Part shown: positions 32,187 through 43,100 of the stretch, one piece after another
How positions within the stretch are numbered: position 1 is the first letter of the stretch
How the letters are laid out: the number at the start of each line of letters is the position of its first letter
Source: SIG672 sp045580325
GTDB lineage: Bacteria; Bacillota; Clostridia; Oscillospirales; CAG-272
Reading direction: 5' to 3'
DNA: 64,000 nucleotides
Assembly: GCA_045580325.1 (NCBI GenBank)
Contig: JAZNNR010000014.1
Coordinates: 44,596 to 108,595 of the forward strand
Made by a program: the position numbers and the translations under genes
The notes under the pieces: model-generated
The model's input: the letters and a program-made list of their open reading frames with translations, nothing else
The model's database searches: none
Told to the model about the DNA's origin: nothing

Positions 32187-33488
32187 ATGTCAGATATTTT
32201 AAGCTGGATATGGCTCACCACGAAATTTCCGACAGCATCTTCGAGTATTGATGCTGTTATGACTCATTTCGGGTATGATGCCGACTCTGTATATAAAGCA
32301 TCTGCGCACGATTATCTCGACGTTTCGGGTCTTGATGAAAAGTATGTCGATGCCCTGTGCGACAAGTCGCTCGACGATGCACATAAAATATTTGACTGGT
32401 GTACTGAAAACAATATCGGACTTCTTCCTTATGACAGCAAATTTTATCCTCAGCGTCTGAGAGATATTGAAAAGGCTCCTATCTTACTTTATTACAGAGG
32501 AAAGCTTATAAATTTTGATGATAACGTATGTATCGCCCTTGTCGGAACACGCAAGATGACAGATTACGGAAAGCGCGAAGGCTACCGTATCGCACGCGAC
32601 CTTGTTCTCGGCGGTGCCGTCGTTGTTAGCGGAATGGCAAGAGGAGTAGATACTATCTGCCACAGAGGTGCTCTTGATGCAGGCGGATATACTATTGCTG
32701 TTCTCGGCTGCGGTATTGACAAGGTCTATCCGCCCGAAAACGATTACATTATGGACGAGATCGCGCGTACCGGACTCGTTCTTACAGAATTCAAACCCTT
32801 TACGCCGCCGATAGGCTCTAACTTCCCTATCCGTAACAGGATAATCAGCGGGCTTTCGCTCGGTACTCTCGTTGTCGAAGCCGATTCGAAAAGCGGTGCT
32901 ATAATAACCGCAAAATGCGCTGAAAAGCAAGGCAGAGATATTTTCTCTATGCCCGGCAACGTCGGCGAGCTTAACAGCATCGGAACTAACAGGCTTCTCA
33001 AAAAGGGCGCGAAAATAGTTACGGGCGCACTTGATATTCTTGAAGAATACGAATACATTTACCCGCATAGAATACGAATTGAAAATCTCCCTGCATTTAT
33101 GCCGAAATTTTCAGCTTCAAGCGGATCTTCAGCTTCAAGGGTATCTTCCCCAAGAAAGCCTATAACCTCAAAGGAGCAGAAAACTAAGGATTTTACAGTC
33201 GACGACAGCTCCTCTGAGTCGCTTCCCTTCACCGAAGAGGTAAAGAAGTCTGCGAAGGTTAAGAAAATCAGTGAAACCACGGCAAAAGAAGCTCCCCAAA
33301 AGGACACTTCTTCTTTAAACGAAACCGAACTGAAAATCTACGCGCTCTTTCCCGAAGACTCGGGCATTAGTGCCGACGAAATAGCACGTACAGGCATTCC
33401 CGTAGGAATTGTACTCCAAAATCTTACGATGCTTGAAATAAAAGGATTTATAAAAACTCTCCCCGGCGGTATGTTTACAAAAGCTTAA
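32187..33488 (+). CDS. dprA: DNA-processing protein DprA
   Basis: Loads RecA on incoming single-stranded DNA during transformation. The 433-residue protein has the Rossmann-like core with VALVGTRKMTDYGK, VVSGMARGVDTICHRGAL, AVLGCGIDKVYPPEN, and FPIRNRIISGLSLGTLVVEA. A low-complexity Ser/Lys-rich linker (about 305-375) leads to a C-terminal winged-helix domain (about 380-433). AAGGAG precedes ATG. Located just before topA, as in Bacillus. Confidence 0.94.
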   Translation: MSDILSWIWLTTKFPTASSSIDAVMTHFGYDADSVYKASAHDYLDVSGLDEKYVDALCDKSLDDAHKIFDWCTENNIGLLPYDSKFYPQRLRDIEKAPILLYYRGKLINFDDNVCIALVGTRKMTDYGKREGYRIARDLVLGGAVVVSGMARGVDTICHRGALDAGGYTIAVLGCGIDKVYPPENDYIMDEIARTGLVLTEFKPFTPPIGSNFPIRNRIISGLSLGTLVVEADSKSGAIITAKCAEKQGRDIFSMPGNVGELNSIGTNRLLKKGAKIVTGALDILEEYEYIYPHRIRIENLPAFMPKFSASSGSSASRVSSPRKPITSKEQKTKDFTVDDSSSESLPFTEEVKKSAKVKKISETTAKEAPQKDTSSLNETELKIYALFPEDSGISADEIARTGIPVGIVLQNLTMLEIKGFIKTLPGGMFTKA

Positions 33489-33546
33489 ATCACCGCAAAA
33501 CATATTTATCATATTTTATTCTGACAAGAAAGGCAAATTTACTGAT

Positions 33547-35790
33547 ATGGCAAATCTCGTAATCGTTGAGTCGCCTGCAAAAGCGGCTACGATAAAAAAT
33601 TATTTAGGCTCTAACTACAAGGTAATTGCTTCCAAGGGACACGTTCGCGATCTTCCGAAAAGCTCTCTCGGAGTTGATATAGAAAACGGCTTTGAGGCTC
33701 ACTATATAAATATCCGAGGAAAAGGAGATCTTATCAAGGAGCTGAAAAAGGAAGCGAAAAATGCGGGCAAAGTATTTCTCGCAACCGACGCGGACCGCGA
33801 GGGTGAGGCTATCTCATGGCATCTTGCAAACGCGCTCGGTATTCCGCTTGAACAGACCCGCCGTGTAACCTTTAACGAAATCACCAAAAGTGCTATCAAA
33901 GAGGCTATAAAGCAGCCCAGAGAAATAGATATAGAGCTTGTAAATTCACAGCAGGCTCGCAGAATTCTTGACCGTATCGTAGGATACAAGCTCAGTCCTT
34001 TCCTTTGGAAAGTTGTACGCAGCGGTCTTTCCGCAGGACGCGTACAGTCTGTTGCTACCCGCATTATCGTTGAACGCGAGGCTCAGATAAAGGAGTTTAT
34101 CCCTGAGGAATACTGGACTATCAGCGCATCTCACAAAAATTCCGAGGGCAAGATCTTCCGTTCGAAATATTACGGAAAAGGCGACGTTAAGGCTGAAATT
34201 CACACAAAGGAAGAGGCTGACGCTATTCTTGCTCAGCTTGCAGGTAATGATTTTATCGTTTCCGACATCAAGCGTTCTATCAAGAAGAGAAATCCCCTTC
34301 CGCCCTTTACGACCTCTTCAATGCAGCAGGAGGCTTCAAAGAAATTCGGATTTCAGGCACAGCGCATAATGCGTATCGCACAGGAGCTTTACGAGGGTGT
34401 TTCCATCGGAAGCGAAAACGGCGGTATGACAGGTCTTATAACCTATATGCGTACCGACTCGCTGAGAATTTCCGATGAGGCAAGAGAGTCTGCAAAGCAG
34501 TATATAATCTCAGCTTACGGCGATAAATATTACCCCGCATCTCCGAGAATATACAAGGCAAAAGCGGACGCTCAGGATGCTCACGAGGCTATCAGACCGA
34601 CAAACGTTACTATTACCCCCGATCTTGTAAAGAAATATCTTTCAAGCGATCAGTACAAGCTTTACAAACTCATTTGGGAGCGTTTTCTAGCCAGCCAGAT
34701 GGCTTCTGCTGAGCTCGATACTGTAAACGTAGATATTTCCTGCGGCGAGCATCTCTTCAAGGCGAGCGGCTCAAACGTTCGTTTCAAGGGATACCTCACT
34801 ATATACAACGATATTTCAAACGAAAAAGAAACTATGCTTCCCGAGATTTCAAAGAATGAAGTTCTTGACACTGAAGCACCCGTGGCTGAGCAGCATTTTA
34901 CCGAAGCTCCCGCAAGATTTACCGAGGCTACACTTATTAAGTTCCTCGAAGAAAAGGGTATCGGACGCCCCTCGACTTACGCGCCTACTATTACGACCAT
35001 TATTTCGCGCGGATACGTGAGAAGAGATGCAAAGGTGCTCGTTCCCACACAGCTCGGCGAAGTTACAACAAAGCTTATGACAGATAATTTCCCCGAAATT
35101 ATCGATTATAAATTCACCGCGGAAATGGAAGACTCGCTTGACAGCATAGCTGACGGACACGACTCTATGGACGGCGTTCTCTCACGTTTCTACGTAAGAT
35201 TCAAAAAGAGTCTTGATGCCGCGGAAAAGACAGTAAAGCGCGACGAGGTCGAAGTTCCAAGTGAAGAAACCGACATTATTTGCGAAAAATGCGGCAGCAG
35301 AATGATTGCAAAATCGGGACGCTTTGGTCGTTTTGCCGCTTGTCCTAACTATCCCGAATGTAAAAACACGAGGCGTATCGACAAGAACAACAAGCCTATA
35401 ACCAAAGAGCCCGCCGAACAGAAAGAAACCGATATGGTTTGTGAAAAATGCGGAAGCCCTATGGTTATCCGCAGTGGTGCTTACGGAAACTTCTACGCTT
35501 GTTCGAATTATCCGCAGTGCAAAAACACTCTTCCCATCAAGAATGAGATCGGTGTCAAGTGCCCAAGGTGCGGCGGCGAGATACTCGCAAGGCGCTCAAA
35601 GAGCAAAACTGTATTTTACAGCTGTGAAAATTATCCCAAATGCTCTTTCTCCTCTTGGGATATTCCAACAAATGAAAAATGCCCCGTTTGCTCGGGTATG
35701 CTTATGAAGAAAAAAGGCAAAAACCTTCTTGTATGCTCTACCGAAGGCTGTCTTTTCAAAAAGGACTCATCTAATGAAGAAAACAGTTAA
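33547..35790 (+). CDS. topA: DNA topoisomerase I
   Basis: Type IA enzyme relaxing negative supercoils. The 747-residue protein has NLVIVESPAKAATIKNYLG, the TOPRIM motif ATDADREGEAISWHLA, and the active-site Tyr in GLITYMRTDSLR. The C-terminus carries four C4 zinc-finger-like units (CEKCG..CPNYPEC, CEKCG..CSNYPQC, CPRCG..CENYPKC, CPVCS..CSTEGC). Normal for Firmicutes. Its stop overlaps the start of trmFO. Confidence 0.97.
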   Translation: MANLVIVESPAKAATIKNYLGSNYKVIASKGHVRDLPKSSLGVDIENGFEAHYINIRGKGDLIKELKKEAKNAGKVFLATDADREGEAISWHLANALGIPLEQTRRVTFNEITKSAIKEAIKQPREIDIELVNSQQARRILDRIVGYKLSPFLWKVVRSGLSAGRVQSVATRIIVEREAQIKEFIPEEYWTISASHKNSEGKIFRSKYYGKGDVKAEIHTKEEADAILAQLAGNDFIVSDIKRSIKKRNPLPPFTTSSMQQEASKKFGFQAQRIMRIAQELYEGVSIGSENGGMTGLITYMRTDSLRISDEARESAKQYIISAYGDKYYPASPRIYKAKADAQDAHEAIRPTNVTITPDLVKKYLSSDQYKLYKLIWERFLASQMASAELDTVNVDISCGEHLFKASGSNVRFKGYLTIYNDISNEKETMLPEISKNEVLDTEAPVAEQHFTEAPARFTEATLIKFLEEKGIGRPSTYAPTITTIISRGYVRRDAKVLVPTQLGEVTTKLMTDNFPEIIDYKFTAEMEDSLDSIADGHDSMDGVLSRFYVRFKKSLDAAEKTVKRDEVEVPSEETDIICEKCGSRMIAKSGRFGRFAACPNYPECKNTRRIDKNNKPITKEPAEQKETDMVCEKCGSPMVIRSGAYGNFYACSNYPQCKNTLPIKNEIGVKCPRCGGEILARRSKSKTVFYSCENYPKCSFSSWDIPTNEKCPVCSGMLMKKKGKNLLVCSTEGCLFKKDSSNEENS

Positions 35791-37120
35791 CGTTATCGGT
35801 GCGGGACTTGCAGGCTGTGAAGCCGCTTGGCAGATCGCCTGCGCGGGTGTCAATGTCCGTCTTTACGAAATGAAGCCGAAAAAGTTTTCTCCCGCACACC
35901 ACTCCGAGAATTTCTGCGAGCTTGTTTGCTCTAATTCTCTTCGTTCAAATCAGATAACCAACGCGGTCGGTCTTCTTAAAGAGGAGCTTGATATTTTCTC
36001 CTCGCTTATTATGGAGTCCGCTCACCGCGCCGCCGTTCCCGCAGGCGCGGCTCTCGCGGTTGACAGAGATATATTTTCTCAGTATATAACAGACAAGATA
36101 AGATCTCACCCGAACATCGAGGTCATCAGCGAGGAAGTCCTCTCTATAAACGAAGACGAGATCACCGTAGTTGCGACAGGTCCGCTTACCTCTGACGGTT
36201 TTTCAAAATATCTGTCCGAGTTTCTCGGAGAGGAGGATCTGCACTTCTTTGACGCAGCAGCTCCTATTGTGGAGGCTTCGTCTATCGATATGTCGAAAGC
36301 TTTTCTCGCATCGAGATACGGCAAGGGCGAGGCTTGTTATATAAACTGCCCTATGAACGAGAGCGAGTACAATGCTTTCTACGAGGCACTTATTACTGCA
36401 GAAGAAGCAGAGCTTCACGATTTCGACAAGGACAGTCAGAAGGACCTCAAGGTCTTCGAGGGCTGTATGCCTGTTGAGGTCATGGCAAAGAGGGGCAAGG
36501 ATACCCTGCTCTACGGACCGCTCAAGCCTGTCGGACTCCCCTGTCCCGACACGGGCAAGGACGCCTACGCTGTCGTTCAGCTCCGTCAGGAAAATCTTGA
36601 CAAGACGACCTACAATCTCGTCGGCTTTCAGACACATCTGACATTCCCCGAACAGCGCCGCGTATTTTCTATGATACCCGGTCTTGAAAACGCAGTATTT
36701 CTCCGCTACGGAGTAATGCACCGAAATACTTTCATAAATTCTCCGAAAATTCTCGGAAATTCTTATGAAATGAGAAAGAAACCGAATATATTTTTCGCAG
36801 GTCAGATGACAGGCGTTGAGGGCTACCTCGAATCGTGTGCCTCAGGTCTTGTTGCGGGAATTGCCGCCGCTCGTCTTGCGCTCGGAAAGGAGCCTGTCAG
36901 CTTCCCGGCGCTTACCGCGCTCGGCTCGCTTGCAAACTACGTAAGCCGAGGAAATATGTCCGATTTTCAGCCAATGAACATAAACTTCGGAATAATTCCT
37001 CCGCTTGAAAAGCGTGTCAAGGGCGGCAAGATTGCAAGAAACACCGCTCTTTCCGAAAGAGCTCTTGAAGCCGCTCGTACTTTCAAGGCTACTCTTGAAG
37101 CAGAAAATTCTGATACCTAA
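35774..37120 (+). CDS. trmFO: tRNA (uracil-54 C5)-methyltransferase TrmFO
   Basis: Folate- and FAD-dependent enzyme making ribothymidine 54 in tRNA. The 448-residue protein opens with the FAD-binding VIGAGLAGCEAAWQIA, followed by HHSENFCELVCSNSLR, GCMPVEVMAKRG and a C-terminal MTGVEGYLESCASG; all TrmFO/Gid hallmarks. Start ATG 35774 follows AAAAAGGA and overlaps the last 17 bases of topA, implying translational coupling. Confidence 0.96.
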   Translation: MKKTVNVIGAGLAGCEAAWQIACAGVNVRLYEMKPKKFSPAHHSENFCELVCSNSLRSNQITNAVGLLKEELDIFSSLIMESAHRAAVPAGAALAVDRDIFSQYITDKIRSHPNIEVISEEVLSINEDEITVVATGPLTSDGFSKYLSEFLGEEDLHFFDAAAPIVEASSIDMSKAFLASRYGKGEACYINCPMNESEYNAFYEALITAEEAELHDFDKDSQKDLKVFEGCMPVEVMAKRGKDTLLYGPLKPVGLPCPDTGKDAYAVVQLRQENLDKTTYNLVGFQTHLTFPEQRRVFSMIPGLENAVFLRYGVMHRNTFINSPKILGNSYEMRKKPNIFFAGQMTGVEGYLESCASGLVAGIAAARLALGKEPVSFPALTALGSLANYVSRGNMSDFQPMNINFGIIPPLEKRVKGGKIARNTALSERALEAARTFKATLEAENSDT

Positions 37121-37160
37121 ATCCTATTTCAGTACTTAAATATTAAGGAGATTTACAAAT

Positions 37161-38249
37161 ATGAAGATTATTCTCGACGCAATGGGCGGAGATTTCGCTC
37201 CCGACATCGTAGTTGAAGGTGCCGCTCTCGTAAGAAAAGAAATGAATCACGGGATCATTCTCGTTGGTGATGAAGAGAAAATAAGACTTTCTGCCGAAAA
37301 GCTCGGTGTTGACCTTACAGACGGAATAGAAATAGTACACTGCTCTGACGTTATCACTATGGAGGACGCTCCTCTCAGTGTACGAGAAAAGCCCGACTCT
37401 TCTCTGCGTGTCGGCTTCAAGCTTCTTAAAGAGGGCGCAGGCGATGCCTTTGTAAGCGCGGGTAACACAGGCGCGCTTCACGCGGGTTCTACTCTCTACG
37501 TTCATAGAATCAAGGGTGTGCTCCGCTCTGCTATTGCTACTATTCTTCCTCTTGAAAAGCCCGTCCTTCTTATTGACTCGGGCGCTAACGCTACTGTCGA
37601 TGCCGCGCATCTCTATCAGTTTGCTATTATGGGCTCGATATATATGGAAAAGATATTCGGAATCGAAAGACCTACTGTTGGTCTTCTCAACATCGGTACA
37701 GAATCTAAAAAAGGTACTCCTATGCACGTTGAAACCTACGAGCTTCTCTCGAAGTCGGACATCAATTTCATAGGAAACGTCGAAGGAAAGGAAGTTCCCT
37801 TCGGCAAGTGCGATATTCTCGTAACAGACGGCTTTACAGGTAACGTTCTCCTCAAAACTATCGAGGGTATGGGCTCATTCTTCTCGAAGAAGCTTAAGGG
37901 AATTTTCAAGGCAAGTCCCGTGTCTATGGTATCTGCACTTCTTGTTAAGAAGGGCATAGACGACCTCAAAAAGAGCTTTGACGCATCCGAATACGGCGGT
38001 GCTCCCTTCCTCGGAATTTCCCGCCCTGTAATAAAGGCGCACGGAAGCTCTGATGCGAGAGCTATCAAAAATGCCGTCAAGCAGGCTGTTTTCTACCACA
38101 ATACAGGAATTATTATGGACATCTCAAAGCAGGCTGCCCTGCCCGAAGACGTTACAGTTTCCAGAACAAGAACCAACACAGTAAGAAGCGCACCCAAGGC
38201 CGCGGAAAGCGCTCCCAAGGCTGTCGAGAGCGATAGCGAAAGCAAATAA
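37161..38249 (+). CDS. plsX: Phosphate acyltransferase PlsX
   Basis: Converts acyl-ACP to acyl-phosphate for phospholipid synthesis. The 362-residue protein starts KIILDAMGGDFAPDIVVEGA, and has SAGNTGAL, LLNIGTESKKG and VTDGFTGNVLLKT. A tail of about 30 residues rich in Ala, Lys, Ser and Glu (SAPKAAESAPKAVES) exceeds the usual end. In many Firmicutes acpP follows plsX; here rnc comes next and no acpP is seen. Confidence 0.95.
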   Translation: MKIILDAMGGDFAPDIVVEGAALVRKEMNHGIILVGDEEKIRLSAEKLGVDLTDGIEIVHCSDVITMEDAPLSVREKPDSSLRVGFKLLKEGAGDAFVSAGNTGALHAGSTLYVHRIKGVLRSAIATILPLEKPVLLIDSGANATVDAAHLYQFAIMGSIYMEKIFGIERPTVGLLNIGTESKKGTPMHVETYELLSKSDINFIGNVEGKEVPFGKCDILVTDGFTGNVLLKTIEGMGSFFSKKLKGIFKASPVSMVSALLVKKGIDDLKKSFDASEYGGAPFLGISRPVIKAHGSSDARAIKNAVKQAVFYHNTGIIMDISKQAALPEDVTVSRTRTNTVRSAPKAAESAPKAVESDSESK

Positions 38250-38328
38250 TTACACGATAACGACAGTAAATTTTGAAAATAACGGATAAATAACCGAAAG
38301 GTAACTGTTTTACAGTTAAAAACGCAAA

Positions 38329-39039
38329 ATGAACTACGATTTATTACACGAGCTTGAGAAAAAAATCGGATATACGTTTAAAAAGCGCGAGCTTATTATA
38401 AACGCCATGACTCACTCCTCGTATTCTAACGAAGAAAAAGCCAAGGGGCGCCACGCTGACTCGAACGAGCGTATGGAATTTCTCGGAGATGCCATTCTCT
38501 CTATTATAGTCAGTACATATCTCTTCGACAATTTCGCGCTTGCACAGGAGGGCGAGCTTTCAAAGATCCGCTCTACCGTTGTATGCGAAAAGGCGCTCGC
38601 TTCTTATGCCGATGAAATAGAGCTCGGAAAATATCTTCTCCTCGGACACGGCGAGGAAATCAACAACGGAAGAGAGCGTCCGTCTATTCTTTCTGACGCT
38701 TACGAGGCTCTTCTTGCCGCAATCTATCTCGACGCAGGGCTTGAAGAGGTACAGAGATTCCTTCTTCCCTACGCCGTACCACTTATCGAAAAAACGGTCA
38801 GAGAGCATTCCTCTACCGATTACAAGACCAAGCTTCAGCAGATAGTACAGCAAAAGCCGGGTGAAACGCTCGTTTACGTTATAGTTTCCGAATCGGGTCC
38901 CCCGCATCAGAAGAGCTTTGTTGCCGAGGCACGTCTTAACGAGAGCAATATTCTCGGCTCGGGAAGCGGCTCAAGCAAACGCGAAGCAGAACAGAATGCC
39001 GCAAGAGATGCTCTCAAATTCTTCGGATTTGACGACTGA
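38329..39039 (+). CDS. rnc: Ribonuclease III
   Basis: Cleaves double-stranded RNA in rRNA processing. The 236-residue protein has the signature NERMEFLGDAILS, catalytic DAYEALLAAIYLDAG, and a C-terminal dsRNA-binding domain (about 160-230) ending SSKREAEQNAARDALKF. Part of the rnc-smc-ftsY order typical of Firmicutes. Confidence 0.97.
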   Translation: MNYDLLHELEKKIGYTFKKRELIINAMTHSSYSNEEKAKGRHADSNERMEFLGDAILSIIVSTYLFDNFALAQEGELSKIRSTVVCEKALASYADEIELGKYLLLGHGEEINNGRERPSILSDAYEALLAAIYLDAGLEEVQRFLLPYAVPLIEKTVREHSSTDYKTKLQQIVQQKPGETLVYVIVSESGPPHQKSFVAEARLNESNILGSGSGSSKREAEQNAARDALKFFGFDD

Positions 39040-39074
39040 CGGCACAGTTATATACCAAAAAGGAATTTTTTAAA

Positions 39075-40094
39075 GTGAAACACGCAAACATTCCCGTTTT
39101 TGTTCCGCATCTCGGGTGTCCTAACGACTGCGTTTTCTGCAATCAGCGGAAAATAACGGGACAGCACTCATTTTCTATTGAAGATGCCCGAATATCTATA
39201 CAGAAAATAGCTTCTTCGCTCGGAGATGCCTCGAAAAATGCCGAAATTGCTTTTTTCGGCGGCAGCTTTACAGGTATTGACCGTACTCTTATGACCGACC
39301 TGCTCGACATGGCAAAGGATTTTTGCGACAGGGGCCTCGCATCGGGAATAAGAATGTCAACACGCCCTGACTATATAAATAGCGAAATACTTTCAATACT
39401 TGCAAAATATCCCGTAAAAACGGTAGAACTCGGTATTCAGAGTCTTTCGGACAAGGTTCTTTTAGCCTCGAAACGAGGTCATCTTGCCTCCGACTCTATA
39501 CGCGCTATGAGGGCTGTTAAAGAGGCAGGATTTGCGCTTATCGGTCAGATGATGGTCGGACTGCCAATGTCAACACTTGAAGACGAAATAGCGACGGTAA
39601 AGGGAATTTGCGACTCGGGAGCTGACGGTATAAGGATATACCCGACAACCGTTTTTGCTTCTACCGAGCTTTGCGAAATGATGAAATGCGGGCTCTACTC
39701 TCCCCTTTCGGTCGAGGACGCAGTTTCACGCACAGCCGAGATTTTATATATCGCGCACAAGCGAAGGGTTCCCGTAATTCGCGTGGGACTTTGCGAAACG
39801 CCTTCGCTTCACAGCGAAAGCGGAATCGTCGCGGGTGCTTTCCACCCCGCGCTCGGCGAAATGTGTATGTCAGAGTTTTTCTTCAAGCTCTTTTCAAGCA
39901 CACTTGATACCTACGAAGATCTTACACAAAAAAATGCGACTATATACGTTGCACCGAGTATGCTTTCAAAGGCGATCGGCCAAAAACGTATCAACATAAA
40001 CAAACTTAAGGAGAAATATTCATTCTCCGATATAAAAATCAAAGGGAGCATAGCTCTTTCACATTATGAGTTTTCACTCGATATTACCGACTGA
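39075..40094 (+). CDS. Radical SAM protein, Elp3/YhcC-like
   Basis: 339 residues. The radical SAM cluster motif is HLGCPNDCVFC (C15, C19, C22), followed by FFGGSFTGID and an Elp3-like core STRPDYINSEILSILAKYPVKTVELGIQSL. No acetyltransferase domain is present, unlike true Elp3. A gene of this type commonly lies between rnc and smc in Clostridia. The start is GTG 39075 with AAAGGAA upstream. A tRNA-modification role is plausible by family but unproven. Confidence 0.85.
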   Translation: MKHANIPVFVPHLGCPNDCVFCNQRKITGQHSFSIEDARISIQKIASSLGDASKNAEIAFFGGSFTGIDRTLMTDLLDMAKDFCDRGLASGIRMSTRPDYINSEILSILAKYPVKTVELGIQSLSDKVLLASKRGHLASDSIRAMRAVKEAGFALIGQMMVGLPMSTLEDEIATVKGICDSGADGIRIYPTTVFASTELCEMMKCGLYSPLSVEDAVSRTAEILYIAHKRRVPVIRVGLCETPSLHSESGIVAGAFHPALGEMCMSEFFFKLFSSTLDTYEDLTQKNATIYVAPSMLSKAIGQKRININKLKEKYSFSDIKIKGSIALSHYEFSLDITD

Positions 40095-40144
40095 AATTTT
40101 ACGAAATATGCCCCAAAAACTCTACCAGAACAGGAGAACTTCAA

Positions 40145-43100
40145 ATGCGACTTCTCTCGCTTGAACTTCACGGATTTAAATCATTTCCCCAACGAACAAA
40201 AATAAAGATAGACCCCGGTATGACTATTATCGTCGGCCCTAACGGAAGCGGTAAGTCTAACATTTCGGACGCAGTAAAATGGGTACTCGGTGAGCTTTCT
40301 TCAAAAAATATCCGCGGAACTAAAATGGAAGACGTAATCTTCGGCGGTACAGAGCACAGACCTGCTATGGGCTTTGCCGAGGTTTCTATGACTATCGACA
40401 ACCGCGGCGAAAACCGCATAAATTCCGATTTCGATGAAATAACCGTAACAAGACGCTATTTCCGTACGGGCGACAGCCAGTATCTTATAAACAACAAGCA
40501 GGTAAGACTTCGTGATATTGCCGAAATGTTTATGAATACGGGTATCGGTAAGACCGGATATTCTATCATCGGTCAGGGTAAAATAGCAGAGATAATCTCT
40601 CAAAAAAGCGATGACCGCCGTATAATATTCGAGGAAGCCGCAGGAATATCGAAATACCGCATAAAAAAGGCAGAATCAGAAAAGCGTCTTGCCGAGGCTG
40701 AGGACAACATCACTCGTCTTAACGACATCGTTTCTCATCACGCGAGAAGACTTCCCTCTCTCGAAAGGGATTCGGTCAAGGCTCGCGCTTATCTTGAAAT
40801 ATACGAAAAGAAAAAAGCTCTCGACGTTTCTATCTCTGTTTACGACATAGAAAAGATACTCGAAAGCGCCGAGCAGAATGAAAAAGAACTCGTTATGTCG
40901 AGAAATGAGCTTGAAATTGTTGACAGCTCGCTTTCTATGCTTGAAAAGCGCGAGGAACAGCTTGCCGAGTCGCAGATGGAGCACCGCATAGAATTTGAGC
41001 AGCTGCGTAGTAAAATTCACGAGCAGGAGCTTGAAAAAGGCAGACTCGAGGCAAATCTCACTGTCGTTGAAAACAACAGAAAAAATGCAAATGCCGCTCT
41101 CGACGCAAGTGCATCAAGCTCTGACTCTGCTGCCGCAAAGCTCGAGATCGCCGAGGCTGAAACCAAGGAGCTTCACGCCATAAAGGAAACGCTCGATGAA
41201 GAATTTGAAAAGGCTTCGGTGAAGTTTGAGGAAAAATCTTCACAGCTCGACCGCGAGCGTATAAACGTAACAAATCTTCAGGAAAAAGCGGACGCGCTCG
41301 AAGAAGAGCGCGCCGAGCTTGAAAATGAATATACAGAGCTTCGCGTGGCATATTCGGCATTTGGCGCGACATCCTCCTCTTCTGTTTCGCACACGGCAGA
41401 GCTTGAAGCCGATATGAGCAAGGCTCTTGAAGAAAAAGAGGCTATTTGCACTGAAATTCAAAGCGGCAAGGATTCACTTGCGCATTACAGCGAAAGAGCA
41501 GACGCGCTGAAGCAGGAGCGTGCCGAGCTTACCGAAAAGCTCACAGCTCTTGAGGAAGAAGCGTCCGAGATCCGCAAAAACATTGATGCCGAGGCTGCAA
41601 ACGCCGCCGCTTGCCGTCAAAAAGCAGAGGCTCTGCGCAGAATGGACGAGCATTTCGACGGATACCAGCGCTCTGTTAAAACTGTTGCCGAGGCTTCAGC
41701 ACGCGGAGCACTTCGCGGAGTTATCGGTCCTGTCTCAAAGCAGATATCCGTTGAGCGTGAGCTTACTCTCGCTATCGAAACCGCACTCGGCGCTAATATT
41801 CAGAACATAATCGTTGAAAACGAAGCAGCTGCAAAGGCCGCTATCGAATATTTGAAGCGTGAAAACGCAGGACGCGCTACCTTCTATCCGCTCACCTCGA
41901 TAAAGCCGCAAAAGCTTAACGTAAATCTCGCTACCCTGAAGCAAAGTAGTGGCTACGTCGGAATTGCCGACGAGCTTGTAAGCTGTGAGGAAAAATGCAA
42001 GTCTGTAATTTCTTACCTTCTCGGAAGAACTGTCGTATTCGACACGCTTGACAATGCTTCCGTTACTGCCAAGGCGCTCGGATATACCGTAAGAATAGTA
42101 ACTCTTGACGGTCAGCTTATAAATGCAGGCGGTTCATTCACGGGCGGTGCGGCAAAGCGCGACAGCGGTATCCTTACAAGAAGTCTTGATATCGCAAAGC
42201 TTGAGGAAGACGAAAAGAAGTCTATCGACATATGCGAAAAACTTAAAGCTGATTTTGCCGCTATAAAGGAAAAATCGGACGATATAAACAGCTCTCTCGA
42301 GCGCAGCTCGGACAACGCTTCTATGCTTGCATCTCTCATAAGCGCAGGCGAGGCGTCCCTCTCGCTCAGAGAAAGATCGCTCTCTGACATCGACGCAAGA
42401 ATAAACGAGATCTCCGAAAAGCTCGGCGAAATAGAGCGTGAAAGAAGCGAAAACTCGGCAAAAGCACAGCAGATGAATCTGCGCATAAATGAGCTTTCCG
42501 AGCTTATCAAAAACAAGGACAGTGAGATCGAAGCTGCTGCAAATTCGATAAAAGAAGTAAATACTCTTATCTCTACTCTCGCAAGTGAGAAAAATGAGCT
42601 TCTCGTAAGCGTTTCGGTAAAGCGCAAGGAAGTCGAAAACGCAGAAATGCGCATTACCCAGAACGCTTCCCTCGTGCTTTCACTGAAAAAGGATATTGAC
42701 GATATCGCTATCCGCTCACGAGAGATAAATACACGCCTTAAAGAGCTTGACGATGAAACACGCGCAACAAAAGCGGCTATAATCCTTGCGGACAACCGTC
42801 TTAACGAGCTTGAAGCAGAGCTTACACGTCTTTCTCTTGACGGTGAGGAATACGAAAAGGAAATTTCTCTCACACGTGCCGCAATCAAGGACAAGACGAG
42901 AGAGCGTGAGCTTGTATTTATGGCTCTTACAAAGCTTGAAGCATCTTCCGAGCGTATCCGCGAAGAAAAAGAGCGTCTTTCCAACAGACTTTGGGACGAC
43001 TACAACCTTTCGTACGCCGATGCTACCGCTCTGCCCTATCCCAAAACAGACAGCGAAAACCGCACGTCTATGGTCGCAGAGCAGAATATTCTTACAGCAA

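Noticed and set aside
42112..42984. 290-codon minus-strand frame very rich in Ser and Arg
   Set aside because: Shadow of the Glu/Lys-rich coiled coil of smc.
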